This document shows positions 43,941-52,876 of a stretch of DNA of 64,000 nt, piece by piece; the stretch's first letter is position 1, and each line of letters opens with the position of its first letter. The DNA comes from Pseudomonas aylmerensis (GTDB lineage: Bacteria; Pseudomonadota; Gammaproteobacteria; Pseudomonadales; Pseudomonadaceae). The notes below the pieces were generated by a model that worked only from the letters and a program-made list of their open reading frames with translations, did not search any database and was not told where the DNA came from. A program made the position numbers and the translations under genes. The DNA is taken from the NCBI RefSeq assembly GCF_001702265.1, contig NZ_MAUE01000037.1, forward strand, positions 62,001 to 126,000, written 5' to 3'.

Positions 43941-44837
43941 ATGGAAATACGTCATTTCCGCTATTTCCTGGCGGTTGCCCGGCACCGAAACTTCACCCGC
44001 GCGGCGGAGCAGCTGGGCATTGCGCCGCCGACCCTGAGTCGGCAAATCCAGGACATGGAGGCGACCCTGGGCACGCGCCTGTTTGTCCGTCAGCAACGCG
44101 AAGTCAGCCTCACCGAGGCGGGTGCGGCACTGTTGATCGAGGCCGAGGCGACCGTGCGCCAGTTTGAATTCGCCCAGCGCAATGCCCAGCGCGCCGGCCG
44201 TGGCGAGATCGGTCATATCGAATTGGGCTATGTGGCGTCGGCGGTGTATTCGGGTCTGTTGCAGCGGCAAATTCAGGCGTTCAGCCAGGCGTTTCCGGAT
44301 GTCAGCGTGAACGTGCGCGAATGTGCGATGGCGACGTTGCCTGGCGCGGTAGCGGATGGACGTGTCGATATCGGTTATATCCGCTCGCCCATGACCCTGC
44401 CGGAGGGTGTCGAGGCAGTACGCCTGGACAGTGAAGGGTTTGTCTTGGCGCTGCCGCAGGACTCCTGGCTGCTGGGGCTGAAGGCCATCGGTTGCGAGCA
44501 CCTGCAAAACGAGACGTTCATCTTGCCGGAGCAAATCAGCGGTACCTTGCAGGTGGCGGCTCAAGGCGGCTATGCACCGCGGCTCGGGCCGCAGCCCGGC
44601 GGATTGGTGGCGGTGGTGGCGCTGGTGTCACTCGGGCAGGGCGTGGCGGTGGTGCCGGCGTCAATGGTCGGGCATGTGAATTTGCCAGGCGTGGTGTACC
44701 GCAGCATCCAGGGCAGTGACGCGTCGTCGTGGCTGTCGCTGATTCACCGGCGCTTCGAAAAAGCGCCGGCGGTGGCGCGGTACATCCAGCAGGTCAAGCA
44801 GACAGTCGCGGCTGTACCGAATCGGCCAGGCGCGTAA
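43941..44837 (+). CDS. LysR-family transcriptional regulator
   Basis: 298 residues, full length. The HTH occupies residues 1-60 (MEIRHFRYFLAVARHRNFTRAAEQLG, PPTLSRQIQDME), followed by an effector domain (GEIGHIELGYVASAVYSGLL). It is divergent from the GlcG/HbpS-MFS operon (103 bases between starts), which it most likely controls. Its 3' end overlaps the convergent dhaL gene by 44 bases. Confidence 0.93.
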   Translation: MEIRHFRYFLAVARHRNFTRAAEQLGIAPPTLSRQIQDMEATLGTRLFVRQQREVSLTEAGAALLIEAEATVRQFEFAQRNAQRAGRGEIGHIELGYVASAVYSGLLQRQIQAFSQAFPDVSVNVRECAMATLPGAVADGRVDIGYIRSPMTLPEGVEAVRLDSEGFVLALPQDSWLLGLKAIGCEHLQNETFILPEQISGTLQVAAQGGYAPRLGPQPGGLVAVVALVSLGQGVAVVPASMVGHVNLPGVVYRSIQGSDASSWLSLIHRRFEKAPAVARYIQQVKQTVAAVPNRPGA

Positions 44838-45441
44838 GGATCAGGCAGCACGACACGGCCCCGGCATCCAGCACGCCGAGGGAGCGTTCGCCCAGGCGAC
44901 TGGCGCGGCCGATCTTCGCCACCAGGTCCTTGGTCGAATCGCGGCCCTGTGATGCGGCGGCTTTCATCGCGTCCAGTGCGTCGCTGAAGGCGGCCCCGGA
45001 GGCATGCGCCTGCTCAAAGGCTTCGACGGCCGGGATCAAGGTGTCCATCAGGCACTTGTCGCCCACACCTGCTTCGGTAATGTCCTGCAACGAGGTCAAG
45101 CCGCCGCGCAGTAAATGAGCAAAGGTTGCGGCGTCGATGTCGTCGCTGTTGCGCACTTCATCGGCCATGCCAATGAACAGGCTGCCATACAGTGGACCCA
45201 TGGAGCCGCCGATGCCTTCCATCAGGCTGAGGGTCAGTTCGTCGAGTGCTTCGGCCAGGGTCAGTTGGCGGCCTTCGATGGTGCGCCCGCAATGGGCGAA
45301 ACCCTTGGCCATATTGATGCCATGGTCGCCATCGCCAATGGCACCGTCGACTTCGCTGAGGTATTCGCGGTTGGCCACGATCACGCTGACCAGGTCGGCG
45401 ACGATGGCGCTGCCGTCACGGGTGGAAAAATGCTGGCTCAT
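44794..45441 (-). CDS. dhaL: DhaL-type kinase subunit (ATP-binding)
   Basis: 215 residues. The Mg-ATP loop GAIGDGDHGINM with Asp32, Asp37 and Asp39 is the DhaL signature; GIGGSMGPLYGSLF and GVGDKCLMDTLIPA follow family positions. It phosphorylates the ketose held by DhaK. No DhaM or other PTS gene is present, so ATP is the probable phosphate donor. It lies 3 bases after dhaK. In this locus the substrate is more likely a C4 ketose such as erythrulose than dihydroxyacetone, by context only. Confidence 0.9.
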   Translation of the reverse strand: MSQHFSTRDGSAIVADLVSVIVANREYLSEVDGAIGDGDHGINMAKGFAHCGRTIEGRQLTLAEALDELTLSLMEGIGGSMGPLYGSLFIGMADEVRNSDDIDAATFAHLLRGGLTSLQDITEAGVGDKCLMDTLIPAVEAFEQAHASGAAFSDALDAMKAAASQGRDSTKDLVAKIGRASRLGERSLGVLDAGAVSCCLILTRLADSVQPRLSA

Positions 45442-45444
45442 GGT

Positions 45445-46446
45445 TCACTCCGCCTGGGTCATGCCGATGGAGCGGCAGGGTTGGTCGATCAGGGTTTTCA
45501 ACTCGGCGTCGAGGCCGAGCAAGGTCAGGGTCACGCCCATCATCTCAAGGGACGTGAAGTAGTTGCCGACATAGCAGCGGTGAATCTTCAAGCCTTTGGC
45601 CTTGAGCTGTTTTTCGACCTCGGCATAGAAAATATACAGCTCCATGACCGGCGTGGCGCCCAGGCCCGAGACCAGCACCACCACGCTGTCGTCCTGGCTG
45701 AAGTCACGGTCGGCGAGGATCGGCGCGAGCATGCGTTCGGCCATGGCTGCGGCCGGTTCGATCGGAACCACTTCGATACCCGGTTCGCCATGATGGCCGA
45801 TGCCCAGTTCCATCTGGCCGTCGGGGATCTGGAAGTTCGGCTTGCCCACCGCGGCAATGGTGCACGGCGTGAGGCCGATACCAATCGAGCGGCAGTGGTC
45901 GACGGTTTTCTGCGCGACCCGGATCACTCCGTCCAGGTCGTAGTGCTGGGCCGCAGCGGCGCCGCCGATCTTCCACATGAAGATTTCCCCGGCCACGCCA
46001 CGGCGCTTGGCAATGTCGGCCTTGGGCGCGGATGCCACGTCATCGTTGGCGACCACGGTGCGGATACGCATGTCTTTGCTGGCGGCCATTTTCATCGCCA
46101 GCTTCACGTTCATGTTGTCGCCGGCGTAGTTGCCGTAGAGGCAGGCCACGCCGGCACCCTGGTCAGCGGCGCGGAACGCGTCGAAAAAACTCTTGGCAGT
46201 GGGCGAGGAGAAGATCTCGCCGACGGCTACCGCATCCACCAGGCCTGGGCCGACGTAACCGAGAAAGGCCGGTTCATGCCCCGAGCCGCCGCCGGTGACA
46301 ATGCCGACGCTGCCTTGGGCCGAAGGCCTGGCCTTGACGATCACCCGAGGGTTGGCCTCGTATTGGCGCAGTTCGGGGTGCGCGACCAGAATACCGCGCA
46401 GCATGTCCTCGACCACTTGGTCCGGATCGTTGATGACTCGATTCAT
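45445..46446 (-). CDS. dhaK: DhaK-type ketose kinase subunit
   Basis: 333 residues. GGGSGHEP (52-59) and the covalent-substrate His, His219 in MELGIGHHGEPG, mark the dihydroxyacetone kinase K domain, which binds short ketoses as hemiaminals. With DhaL it forms a two-subunit kinase. Neighbouring dehydrogenases, an RpiB-type isomerase and a sugar ABC transporter suggest erythrulose as substrate. Dihydroxyacetone cannot be excluded. Confidence 0.9.
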   Translation of the reverse strand: MNRVINDPDQVVEDMLRGILVAHPELRQYEANPRVIVKARPSAQGSVGIVTGGGSGHEPAFLGYVGPGLVDAVAVGEIFSSPTAKSFFDAFRAADQGAGVACLYGNYAGDNMNVKLAMKMAASKDMRIRTVVANDDVASAPKADIAKRRGVAGEIFMWKIGGAAAAQHYDLDGVIRVAQKTVDHCRSIGIGLTPCTIAAVGKPNFQIPDGQMELGIGHHGEPGIEVVPIEPAAAMAERMLAPILADRDFSQDDSVVVLVSGLGATPVMELYIFYAEVEKQLKAKGLKIHRCYVGNYFTSLEMMGVTLTLLGLDAELKTLIDQPCRSIGMTQAE

Positions 46447-46515
46447 AACGCGGGTTCCTGTGTTCTTGTTCTAGTGGGCAACATGGATCAACGCCAGGGC
46501 GTGTTCGCCTGTGGG

Positions 46516-47631
46516 TCAGGGTTCCAGGACTACCTTCAGTGATTTGTCGCCGCGCTCCATCACTGCGAACGCTTCCTTGAAGTCTGCCAGCGCAAACTTG
46601 TGGGTCACCACGTCGCGCATGTCGATCTTGCGGTTGCCGATGAAGTCGATGGCGCGCGGGTACATGTACGGGCCCAGGTGCGAGCCCAGCACGTCCAGCT
46701 CCTTGCGGTCGCCAATGATCGACCAGTCCACCGTGGCTTCGTCATTGAACACGCTGAACTCGACGAAACGCCCCAGCTTGCGCAGCATCGCCAGTCCCTG
46801 GTTCACGGCCTTGTGGTGCCCGGTGGCCTCGATGTAAATGTCGCAACCGTAGCCTTCGGTGATCTCGCGGATCTTCGCCAGTACATCGACCTCGGCCGGG
46901 TTCCACACCTCGTCGGCACCCATGCGCAAGGCAAGGGCGGCGCGTTCGGGCTTCATGTCCAGCACGATGAGCTTTTTCGGGTTGCGCATGCGCACCGCGC
47001 CGATGATCCCCAGCCCCAGGGTGCCGGCACCTGCGACCACCACCACATCGTCGAAATCCACATTCGCGCGTTCTGCCGCGTGCAGCGAACACGCCAGCGG
47101 TTCGATCAGTATTGCTTCGTCGGGGGCGATGGAGTCTGGCACTTTGTGGATGATGCCTTCCTTGGTGAAGATCATGTACTGGGCCATGGCGCCCTGCACA
47201 TTGTTCTGGAAGCCATAGAGGTCATGCTTCTGGCACATCCAGTATTGGCCGTGGTTGCAGAAGCGACAGCCCCAGCACGGCACGATCTGCTCGGAGATCA
47301 CCCGGTCGCCGACCGCCACGCCACGTTTCTCCGCGCCTGGGCCCAGGGCAACCACACGGCAGACGAATTCATGGCCGGGAATCATCGGCGGTTTCACATA
47401 GCGGGGTTGCTCGGCGTCACCCCAGAACGAGGGGGCGCCGCGATAGGTCTTGATATCGCCCATGCAGATGCCGCACAACTCGACTTTGGTAAGAATCTCG
47501 TCGGGGCCGGGCGTGGGCACGTCGACGGTTTCCAGGCGGTAATCTTCAGGGCCGTGACAGACCACGGCCTGCATGGTTTTCGGGATGACCGGTGACAGTT
47601 GTTCGGGGGTGCGTTCGGTGACGGTGGACAT
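46516..47631 (-). CDS. Zinc-dependent polyol dehydrogenase (erythritol/L-threitol dehydrogenase-like)
   Basis: 371 residues, MDR family. Catalytic zinc region Cys53 in LCGICMGD and GHE (86-88); structural zinc cysteines 119, 122, 125 and 133 in CWGCRFCNHGQYWMC. The Rossmann loop is GAGTLGLG. It oxidises a secondary alcohol with NAD+. Similarity to dehydrogenases used for C4 polyols is from memory and supported by the DhaKL, SDR and RpiB context. It lies in the middle of the minus-strand operon, 26 bases after the SDR gene. Confidence 0.85.
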   Translation of the reverse strand: MSTVTERTPEQLSPVIPKTMQAVVCHGPEDYRLETVDVPTPGPDEILTKVELCGICMGDIKTYRGAPSFWGDAEQPRYVKPPMIPGHEFVCRVVALGPGAEKRGVAVGDRVISEQIVPCWGCRFCNHGQYWMCQKHDLYGFQNNVQGAMAQYMIFTKEGIIHKVPDSIAPDEAILIEPLACSLHAAERANVDFDDVVVVAGAGTLGLGIIGAVRMRNPKKLIVLDMKPERAALALRMGADEVWNPAEVDVLAKIREITEGYGCDIYIEATGHHKAVNQGLAMLRKLGRFVEFSVFNDEATVDWSIIGDRKELDVLGSHLGPYMYPRAIDFIGNRKIDMRDVVTHKFALADFKEAFAVMERGDKSLKVVLEP

Positions 47632-47657
47632 GACAAAACCTCACGACAAAAAATGAA

Positions 47658-48413
47658 TTACTGAATGCTGTAGCCGCCGTCGATCACCATATTGGCGCCG
47701 GTGACCATCTGCGCGGCGTCGCTGAGCAGGTACAACGCCAGCCCGGCGATTTCCTCCGGCTGGGCAAAACGGCCCGCCGGGATCTGCAATTTGGCTTTTT
47801 CGCCGACTTCACCGGCCCAGGCTTTTTTGCCCAGCGCGGTCTCGACGATGGTCGGGGAGATGGCGTTGACGTTGATGTGCGGCGCCCATTCCATCGCCAA
47901 TACCTTGGTCATGCCGACAATGGCCGCTTTGCTCGCGCAGTAGGCGACGTGGCGGTCCAGGCCAATCACGGCAGCCTGCGAAGCAAGGTTGACGATGCGC
48001 CCGCCGCCGTTGGCGAGCATGTGCTTGGCGCAGGCCTGGGCGACAAAAAAGCTCGCCTTAAGGTTGATGTCCAGGGTGGTATCCCACGCGCTTTCGCTGA
48101 CATCAATAGCCTTGTCCAGGAGCGCCACGCCGGCGCTGTTGATCAGGTAATCGAGGCGTTGGAAGTGTTCGAATACGCTATCGACGGTAGTTTGTATCTG
48201 GCCGATCTGGCTGAGATCAACGGCAATGCCCAAGTGCCCGGCGCCCAGGCTGGCGGCCACTTCAGCCACGGCGGGGTCGCGGTCGAGCAACGCCACGCGG
48301 GCGCCGCGTTCCGCCAGCAGGGTGGCGCAGGCCAGGCCGATCCCGGCGGCGCCACCGGTGATCACTGCGCACCGGCCGGTGAGGTCGAAGGCTTGGTTCC
48401 AGAATCCAGACAT
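47658..48413 (-). CDS. SDR-family polyol dehydrogenase (D-threitol dehydrogenase-like)
   Basis: 251 residues. TGGAAGIG cofactor loop, NSAG, and the Tyr-x3-Lys pair in YCASKAA; it ends MVIDGGYSIQ like classical SDRs. A classical NAD(P)-dependent dehydrogenase. Its position in an operon with a zinc dehydrogenase suggests that two stereoisomeric polyols are oxidised to erythrulose-type ketoses, as in described threitol pathways. Confidence 0.85.
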   Translation of the reverse strand: MSGFWNQAFDLTGRCAVITGGAAGIGLACATLLAERGARVALLDRDPAVAEVAASLGAGHLGIAVDLSQIGQIQTTVDSVFEHFQRLDYLINSAGVALLDKAIDVSESAWDTTLDINLKASFFVAQACAKHMLANGGGRIVNLASQAAVIGLDRHVAYCASKAAIVGMTKVLAMEWAPHINVNAISPTIVETALGKKAWAGEVGEKAKLQIPAGRFAQPEEIAGLALYLLSDAAQMVTGANMVIDGGYSIQ

Positions 48414-48448
48414 GCATGACTCCTCTATCGAAAGCGCTGGAGATTCAA

Positions 48449-48531
48449 TGTGGGAGCTGGCCTGCGATGCAAGCGACTCGGTCTTTCAGTCAAACCGAGG
48501 TGATGCCATCGCAGGCAAGCCGGCTCCCGCA
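48449..48531. repeat. REP element, family C (diverged)
   Basis: Arms TGTGGGAGCTGGCCTGCGATG and the inverse ending GCAAGCCGGCTCCCGCA. It is within the polyol operon, between the binding-protein gene and the SDR gene; such elements often stabilise the upstream part of an mRNA, here the highly expressed binding protein. Confidence 0.8.
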
Positions 48532-48555
48532 CTTGACCCTATTTCAGGGTGAAAG

Positions 48556-49563
48556 CTACTTACCGCCGCTGACTTGTTTGTACAGCGCATCGGCGTTGGC
48601 ATTCGTCACTGGCACCCACGGCAGGATGTAATTCTTGGCGGTGCCGTCAGCCCATTTCACGTCCTTGGCGTAACGCTCCCAGATCACCGATTGCGGCTTG
48701 TAGTCCTTGCCGGCCAGGGCGCGCAACGCCACGTCCAGTGCGCCTTGGGATTGGGCTTGGGCGTCCTGCAGGAAGGTGGTGACTTCGTCTTTTTTTGCGG
48801 CCTGGATCGCGTCCGGCATGCCGTCGATGGAGGTCACCGGCACGTCTTTGGACGTCAGCCCGTGAGACTTCAACGCCTGTACGGCGCCAAGGGCCATGTC
48901 GTCGTTTTGCGCGATCACGCCGTTGATGCCTTTGGGGTGCGCGTTCAGCCAGTCTTCGGTCAGGGTCAGCGCCTGCGCACGGTCCCAGTTGGCGGTCTTT
49001 TTCTCGATGATCTTGATGTCCGGGTGCTTGCCCAGCACTTCCAGCTCGCCTTTTTCCCGGTCGATTTGCGCCGACTGGCCGATCGGGCCCTGGATGATCA
49101 CCACGTTGCCTTTGCCATTGAGCTTGTCGACCATGGCCTGGGCCTGCAGGCGGCCGCCTTCCACATCGTCGTTACCCACGTACGGCACAGCCGCATCGGC
49201 TACTTTCGTGTTCGAGGCGATGACCACCACGTCGTTGCTCATGGCTTGCTTCACGGTGCCGACGCCGGCCTTGGTGTCGATGGGCACGAACAGAATGGCG
49301 TCGTAGTGCTGGGTCACCATGTTTTCGATCTGGTTGTTCTGGGTCAGGGCGTCATAGTTGCCGTCGAACACCGTCAGCTGCACGGTGCCGTCCTTGACCG
49401 CCGGGTGTTCTTTCAGCTCGCGTACCCAGTTCTGCATGAACTGGCCCTTGAGGCCGTAGACGGCGGCACCGATTTTGTAGGTCTTGCCGTCGGCAGCCAT
49501 GGCAATACTGCAGGAGAGCAGGGAGAAAGCCGCTGTGGCGGCCAAGGTGGTACCAAGTTTCAT
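48556..49563 (-). CDS. ABC transporter periplasmic sugar/polyol-binding protein (RbsB type)
   Basis: 335 residues. Signal peptide MKLGTTLAATAAFSLLSCSIAMA, then the Peripla_BP_4 fold (YKIGAAVYGLKGQFMQNWVRELKE, NQIENMVTQHYDAILFVPID, GVIAQNDDMALGAVQAL). It captures the substrate in the periplasm for the permease and ATPase upstream. The ligand is unknown; the rest of the locus suggests a C4 polyol or ketose. Confidence 0.92.
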   Translation of the reverse strand: MKLGTTLAATAAFSLLSCSIAMAADGKTYKIGAAVYGLKGQFMQNWVRELKEHPAVKDGTVQLTVFDGNYDALTQNNQIENMVTQHYDAILFVPIDTKAGVGTVKQAMSNDVVVIASNTKVADAAVPYVGNDDVEGGRLQAQAMVDKLNGKGNVVIIQGPIGQSAQIDREKGELEVLGKHPDIKIIEKKTANWDRAQALTLTEDWLNAHPKGINGVIAQNDDMALGAVQALKSHGLTSKDVPVTSIDGMPDAIQAAKKDEVTTFLQDAQAQSQGALDVALRALAGKDYKPQSVIWERYAKDVKWADGTAKNYILPWVPVTNANADALYKQVSGGK

Positions 49564-49597
49564 GAGTAGAACTCCAGTTATTGTTGTGGGTCGTTCT

Positions 49598-50584
49598 CTA
49601 GCGTTTTTTCTTGCGCCACACGTCGATCAGTACTGCGAACACGATGATCAGGCCCTTGGCGACCTGCTGGTAATAAGAGGACACGCCGAGCAGGTTCAGC
49701 CCGTTGTTGATCACGCCGATCAACAGTGCGCCGAACAGCGTGCCGACAATGCTGCCGGTGCCCCCCGACAAGCTCGTACCGCCGATCACCACGGCGGCAA
49801 TCGCGTCCAGTTCGTAGGAAACCCCGGCCTGGGGCAGGGCAGAGGTGGTGCGGGCCGACAGCACCACGCCAGCCAGTCCGGCGAGCAGGCCCGAGACCAC
49901 GTAAACCGAAAACATCACCTTGCGCACGCCGATGCCTGAGGTGCGTGCGCTCTTTTCATTGCCGCCCACTGCGTACACATAGCGGCCGTAGGTGGTGTAG
50001 CGCAGCACCATCCAGAAGATCAGCGCGACCACGGCGAAGATGATGATCGGCACGCCGATCGGACCGATCTTGCCGATGCCCAGCGCCAGGTAGGCGTCGG
50101 GCAGGTCGGTGATCGGGCTGCCATCGTTGAGGATGAAGGTCATGCCCCGCGCAATGCTGAGCATGCCCAGGGTGGCCACGAACGGCGGGATCGACAGGTT
50201 GGCGACCATGAAACCGTTGACCACACCGAGCATCGCCCCGGCAAACATCCCGGCGCTGACCGCCGCGAGCAGGCCATAACCCTGGGTGGCGACCATGGCG
50301 CTGCACAGTCCGGCAAAGGCCAGGATCGAGCCCACCGACAAGTCGATGCCCTTGGTCAGGATCACGTAGGTCATGCCCACCGCGAGGATGCCGTTGATGG
50401 AGGTCTGGCGCAGGATGTCCATCCAGTTGCGCCAGGTCATGAAGTACTCGCTGGAGAACGCCATCACCACGCACAGCAAGATGAATACCAGTGGCAGGCC
50501 GAAACGGTCGAGGGACAGGCGCAGGCGATTGCGGGATGTGGCAATAGGTGCGGCGGCGGGTGTGGACAGGGTTTTGGCATTCAT
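49598..50584 (-). CDS. ABC transporter permease (RbsC type)
   Basis: 328 residues with eight or more hydrophobic segments. GMTYVILTKGIDLSVGSILAFAGL and AVVIGGTSLSGGTGSIVGTLFGALLIGVINNGLNLLG are the standard BPD_transp_2 signatures. Its start overlaps the ATPase stop by 4 bases. It pairs with the RbsA-type ATPase and the binding protein. Confidence 0.94.
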   Translation of the reverse strand: MNAKTLSTPAAAPIATSRNRLRLSLDRFGLPLVFILLCVVMAFSSEYFMTWRNWMDILRQTSINGILAVGMTYVILTKGIDLSVGSILAFAGLCSAMVATQGYGLLAAVSAGMFAGAMLGVVNGFMVANLSIPPFVATLGMLSIARGMTFILNDGSPITDLPDAYLALGIGKIGPIGVPIIIFAVVALIFWMVLRYTTYGRYVYAVGGNEKSARTSGIGVRKVMFSVYVVSGLLAGLAGVVLSARTTSALPQAGVSYELDAIAAVVIGGTSLSGGTGSIVGTLFGALLIGVINNGLNLLGVSSYYQQVAKGLIIVFAVLIDVWRKKKR

Positions 50585-52068
50585 GAGGCAAGACTCAACA
50601 AGGCTTCCTGGGAAAGGGCGGTGTCGGTGCTGATGGTCACCAGCCGGCCGCCCTTGAATACGGCGATGCGATCACTCAGATGCAGCAGCTCTGGCGCTTC
50701 CGACGACACCACGATGGCCGCGCCACCGCCGCGTACGAACTGGTCGAGCAGGTGGTAGATCTCCTGCTTGGCGCCCTCGTCGATCCCACGGGTCGGTTCG
50801 TCACACAGCAGGCACACCGGCTCGGTGGACAGGCATTTGGCGAGTACCACTTTCTGTTGGTTGCCACCGCTCATGGACGCCACCGGCAATTCCAGGGAAG
50901 TGGTCTTGATCTGCAGGCGCTTGACCATGTCCTGGGCCAGTTGGGTTTCCTTGCGCGCATTGATCAGCGACCAGCTCGACAGGCGCTTGTAGGCCGACAG
51001 GGCAATGTTGGAAAGAATGCTGCCGGTGAGCACCAGGCCGCTGTCCTTGCGGTCTTCGGTGACCAGCGACATGCCGGCACTGATGGTCGCCTTGGGCAGC
51101 CCGATGGGCATGGGCTTGCCTTGCAGGGTCACGCTGCCGGAGTCCGCGACCGTGAGGCCGTAGATGCAGTTGAGGAACTCGCTGCGCCCCGAACCCATCA
51201 AGCCGTAGATGCCGAGGATTTCACCCTGGCGCAGTTGCAGGCTGATGTCGTGGAACTCACCGGCGCGGCTCAGGTTGTCGACTTGCAGGCAGGTGTCGGC
51301 GGCGCATTCGCGGCCGACCTTGTGGTCGATGCGGGTCAGTTCCTGGCCGACGATGCCGCGCACGAGGTGGTTGCGGTCGATATCGGCCATGCGCCCGCTT
51401 TCGACAAAGGCGCCGTCGCGAAAGATGCTGTAGTCATCGGCGATCTGCGCCAGTTCGCTCAGGCGGTGCGACACATACACGATGCCGGCGCCCCGGGCAG
51501 TCAGGCGGCGGATGGCCTTGAACAGGGTCTCTGCCTCGCGCTCGCCGATGGCCGAAGTGGGCTCATCCATGATCATCACCTGGCAGTCATGGCTGAAGGC
51601 CTTGGCGATTTCCACCAGTTGGATCTGCGCGACGCTCAGGCGGTGCATGGGGCTGGTGGCGTCGACCTCGAACTCCAGGCTGTCGAGCAGCTCGCGGGTG
51701 CGGCGGTTCAGGGTCTTGTTGTCGACGATGCAACCGGCGCGGCGCGGTTCACGGCCCAGCCAGATGTTTTCGGCGACGGTCATGTAGGGGATGGGTTCCA
51801 GCTCCTGGGTGATCATCGCGATCCCCGCCGCCAGCGCTTCACTCGGGCGGTTGAACTGCACCGGGGTGCCGTTGAGCAGAATGCTGCCGGCATCGCGCTG
51901 GGTGATGCCCATCAAGATGCTCAGGAATGTCGATTTGCCTGCGCCATTGCCGCCGCACAGGGCGTGGACGCTGCCGGCCCGCAGAGAGAGGCGCCCGTCA
52001 CGCAGGGCAGGGACCCCGGCGTAAGCCTTGGCGACGTGTTCAGCCTGGAGCAGTAATGGCGTGGCCAT
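50581..52068 (-). CDS. ABC transporter ATPase, two-domain sugar type (RbsA/MglA)
   Basis: 495 residues with tandem ABC domains. The N-terminal Walker A is GGNGAGKST. The second half has the usual degenerate loop GLMGSGRSE and signature SMSGGNQQKV. The start at 52068 is set by GAGGA upstream; the frame is open 15 codons further without an SD. It is the first gene of the minus-strand polyol operon. The 52069-52351 region upstream carries repeated TGATCA-type sites. Confidence 0.93.
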   Translation of the reverse strand: MATPLLLQAEHVAKAYAGVPALRDGRLSLRAGSVHALCGGNGAGKSTFLSILMGITQRDAGSILLNGTPVQFNRPSEALAAGIAMITQELEPIPYMTVAENIWLGREPRRAGCIVDNKTLNRRTRELLDSLEFEVDATSPMHRLSVAQIQLVEIAKAFSHDCQVMIMDEPTSAIGEREAETLFKAIRRLTARGAGIVYVSHRLSELAQIADDYSIFRDGAFVESGRMADIDRNHLVRGIVGQELTRIDHKVGRECAADTCLQVDNLSRAGEFHDISLQLRQGEILGIYGLMGSGRSEFLNCIYGLTVADSGSVTLQGKPMPIGLPKATISAGMSLVTEDRKDSGLVLTGSILSNIALSAYKRLSSWSLINARKETQLAQDMVKRLQIKTTSLELPVASMSGGNQQKVVLAKCLSTEPVCLLCDEPTRGIDEGAKQEIYHLLDQFVRGGGAAIVVSSEAPELLHLSDRIAVFKGGRLVTISTDTALSQEALLSLAS

Positions 52069-52122
52069 CGGCGTGTCCTCGTGCTGTGAATTCTTATTAG
52101 GTCGCACAGTCATGTTTCGCTG

Positions 52123-52159
52123 TGATCATATGTGTATCAAATGAAATTCTGATCAGTCA
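52123..52159. promoter_or_regulatory. Candidate operator near the transporter operon
   Basis: Contains TGATCATATGTGTATCA (52123-52139) and TGATCAGTCA (52150-52159). The same 10-mer recurs at 52310. It is probably bound by the SorC-type regulator encoded at 52877; this is inference. Confidence 0.45.
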
Positions 52160-52301
52160 ATCTCTTTCATGTAAAAGCGATGATTCTCATCGTGGCGGTC
52201 TATAAGGCCGTTTTTGACGCCTTTGACTGCAGGGTCAGTTAAATCATGCTTGACATAGGGGGTTGGATGACCGCGAAATGTCTGAGCGGAATTTCACTGA
52301 A

Positions 52302-52319
52302 TGATCATTTGATCAGTCA
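52302..52319. promoter_or_regulatory. Candidate operator before the isomerase gene
   Basis: The palindrome TGATCATTTGATCA (52302-52315) runs into a second copy of TGATCAGTCA (52310-52319). It is 33 bases before the rpiB-type ATG, so a regulator bound here could control the rpiB-sorC unit. Confidence 0.5.
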
Positions 52320-52351
52320 TAAATACGATCACGGCAGCGGAGCCAGACGCC

Positions 52352-52813
52352 ATGAACACACCTTTCCCGGTGGCTATCGGATGCGATGAAGCAGGTTTTG
52401 AGCTCAAAGAGCTGTTGAAGCGCCATATCGAGGCGCTGGGCTATCCGGTGACCGACTTCGGCACCCATTCCACTGCGCCCGTGCTTTATCCGGACATTGC
52501 CCTGGCCGTGGCCACTGCGATCAATGCCGGCCAGCAGCGGCTGGGCGTGCTGGTGTGCGGCACCGGGATCGGCATGGCCATTTCGGCCAACAAGGTGCTG
52601 GGCATCCGCGCGGCCCAGGCCCATGACACCTATTCGGCGGAGCGTGCACGCAAGAGCAACGATGCGCAGATCCTGTCCATCGGTGCGCGGGTAATCGGCG
52701 CCGAGCTGGCCAAGAGCATCGTCAAGTCGTTCCTGGAGTCGGAGTTCGAAGCGGCGCGTTCCGGGGCCAAGGTCGAGCGCATCAATGCAATCGAGCGCGA
52801 TGGGCATCAGTAG
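52352..52813 (+). CDS. RpiB/LacAB-family sugar-phosphate isomerase
   Basis: 153 residues. Active-site Cys69 in VCGTGIGMAISANK, with AHDTYSAERARKSNDAQ as in RpiB. Family members interconvert ribose 5-phosphate and ribulose 5-phosphate, or in erythritol and threitol pathways erythrulose 4-phosphate and erythrose 4-phosphate. The second role fits here, because a DhaK-type kinase and two polyol dehydrogenases are in the divergent operon. It is followed by the regulator after 63 bases. Confidence 0.88.
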   Translation: MNTPFPVAIGCDEAGFELKELLKRHIEALGYPVTDFGTHSTAPVLYPDIALAVATAINAGQQRLGVLVCGTGIGMAISANKVLGIRAAQAHDTYSAERARKSNDAQILSIGARVIGAELAKSIVKSFLESEFEAARSGAKVERINAIERDGHQ

Positions 52814-52876
52814 TGGACTAAACGGGGCAAGAGTCGGGAGAATGCGCCTTTGACGCCGAAACGGAAGCCCGTCCCC

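Noticed and set aside
45115..46542. A 475-codon plus-strand frame opposite dhaL/dhaK
   Set aside because: Shadow of the two kinase genes, whose motifs are on the minus strand.
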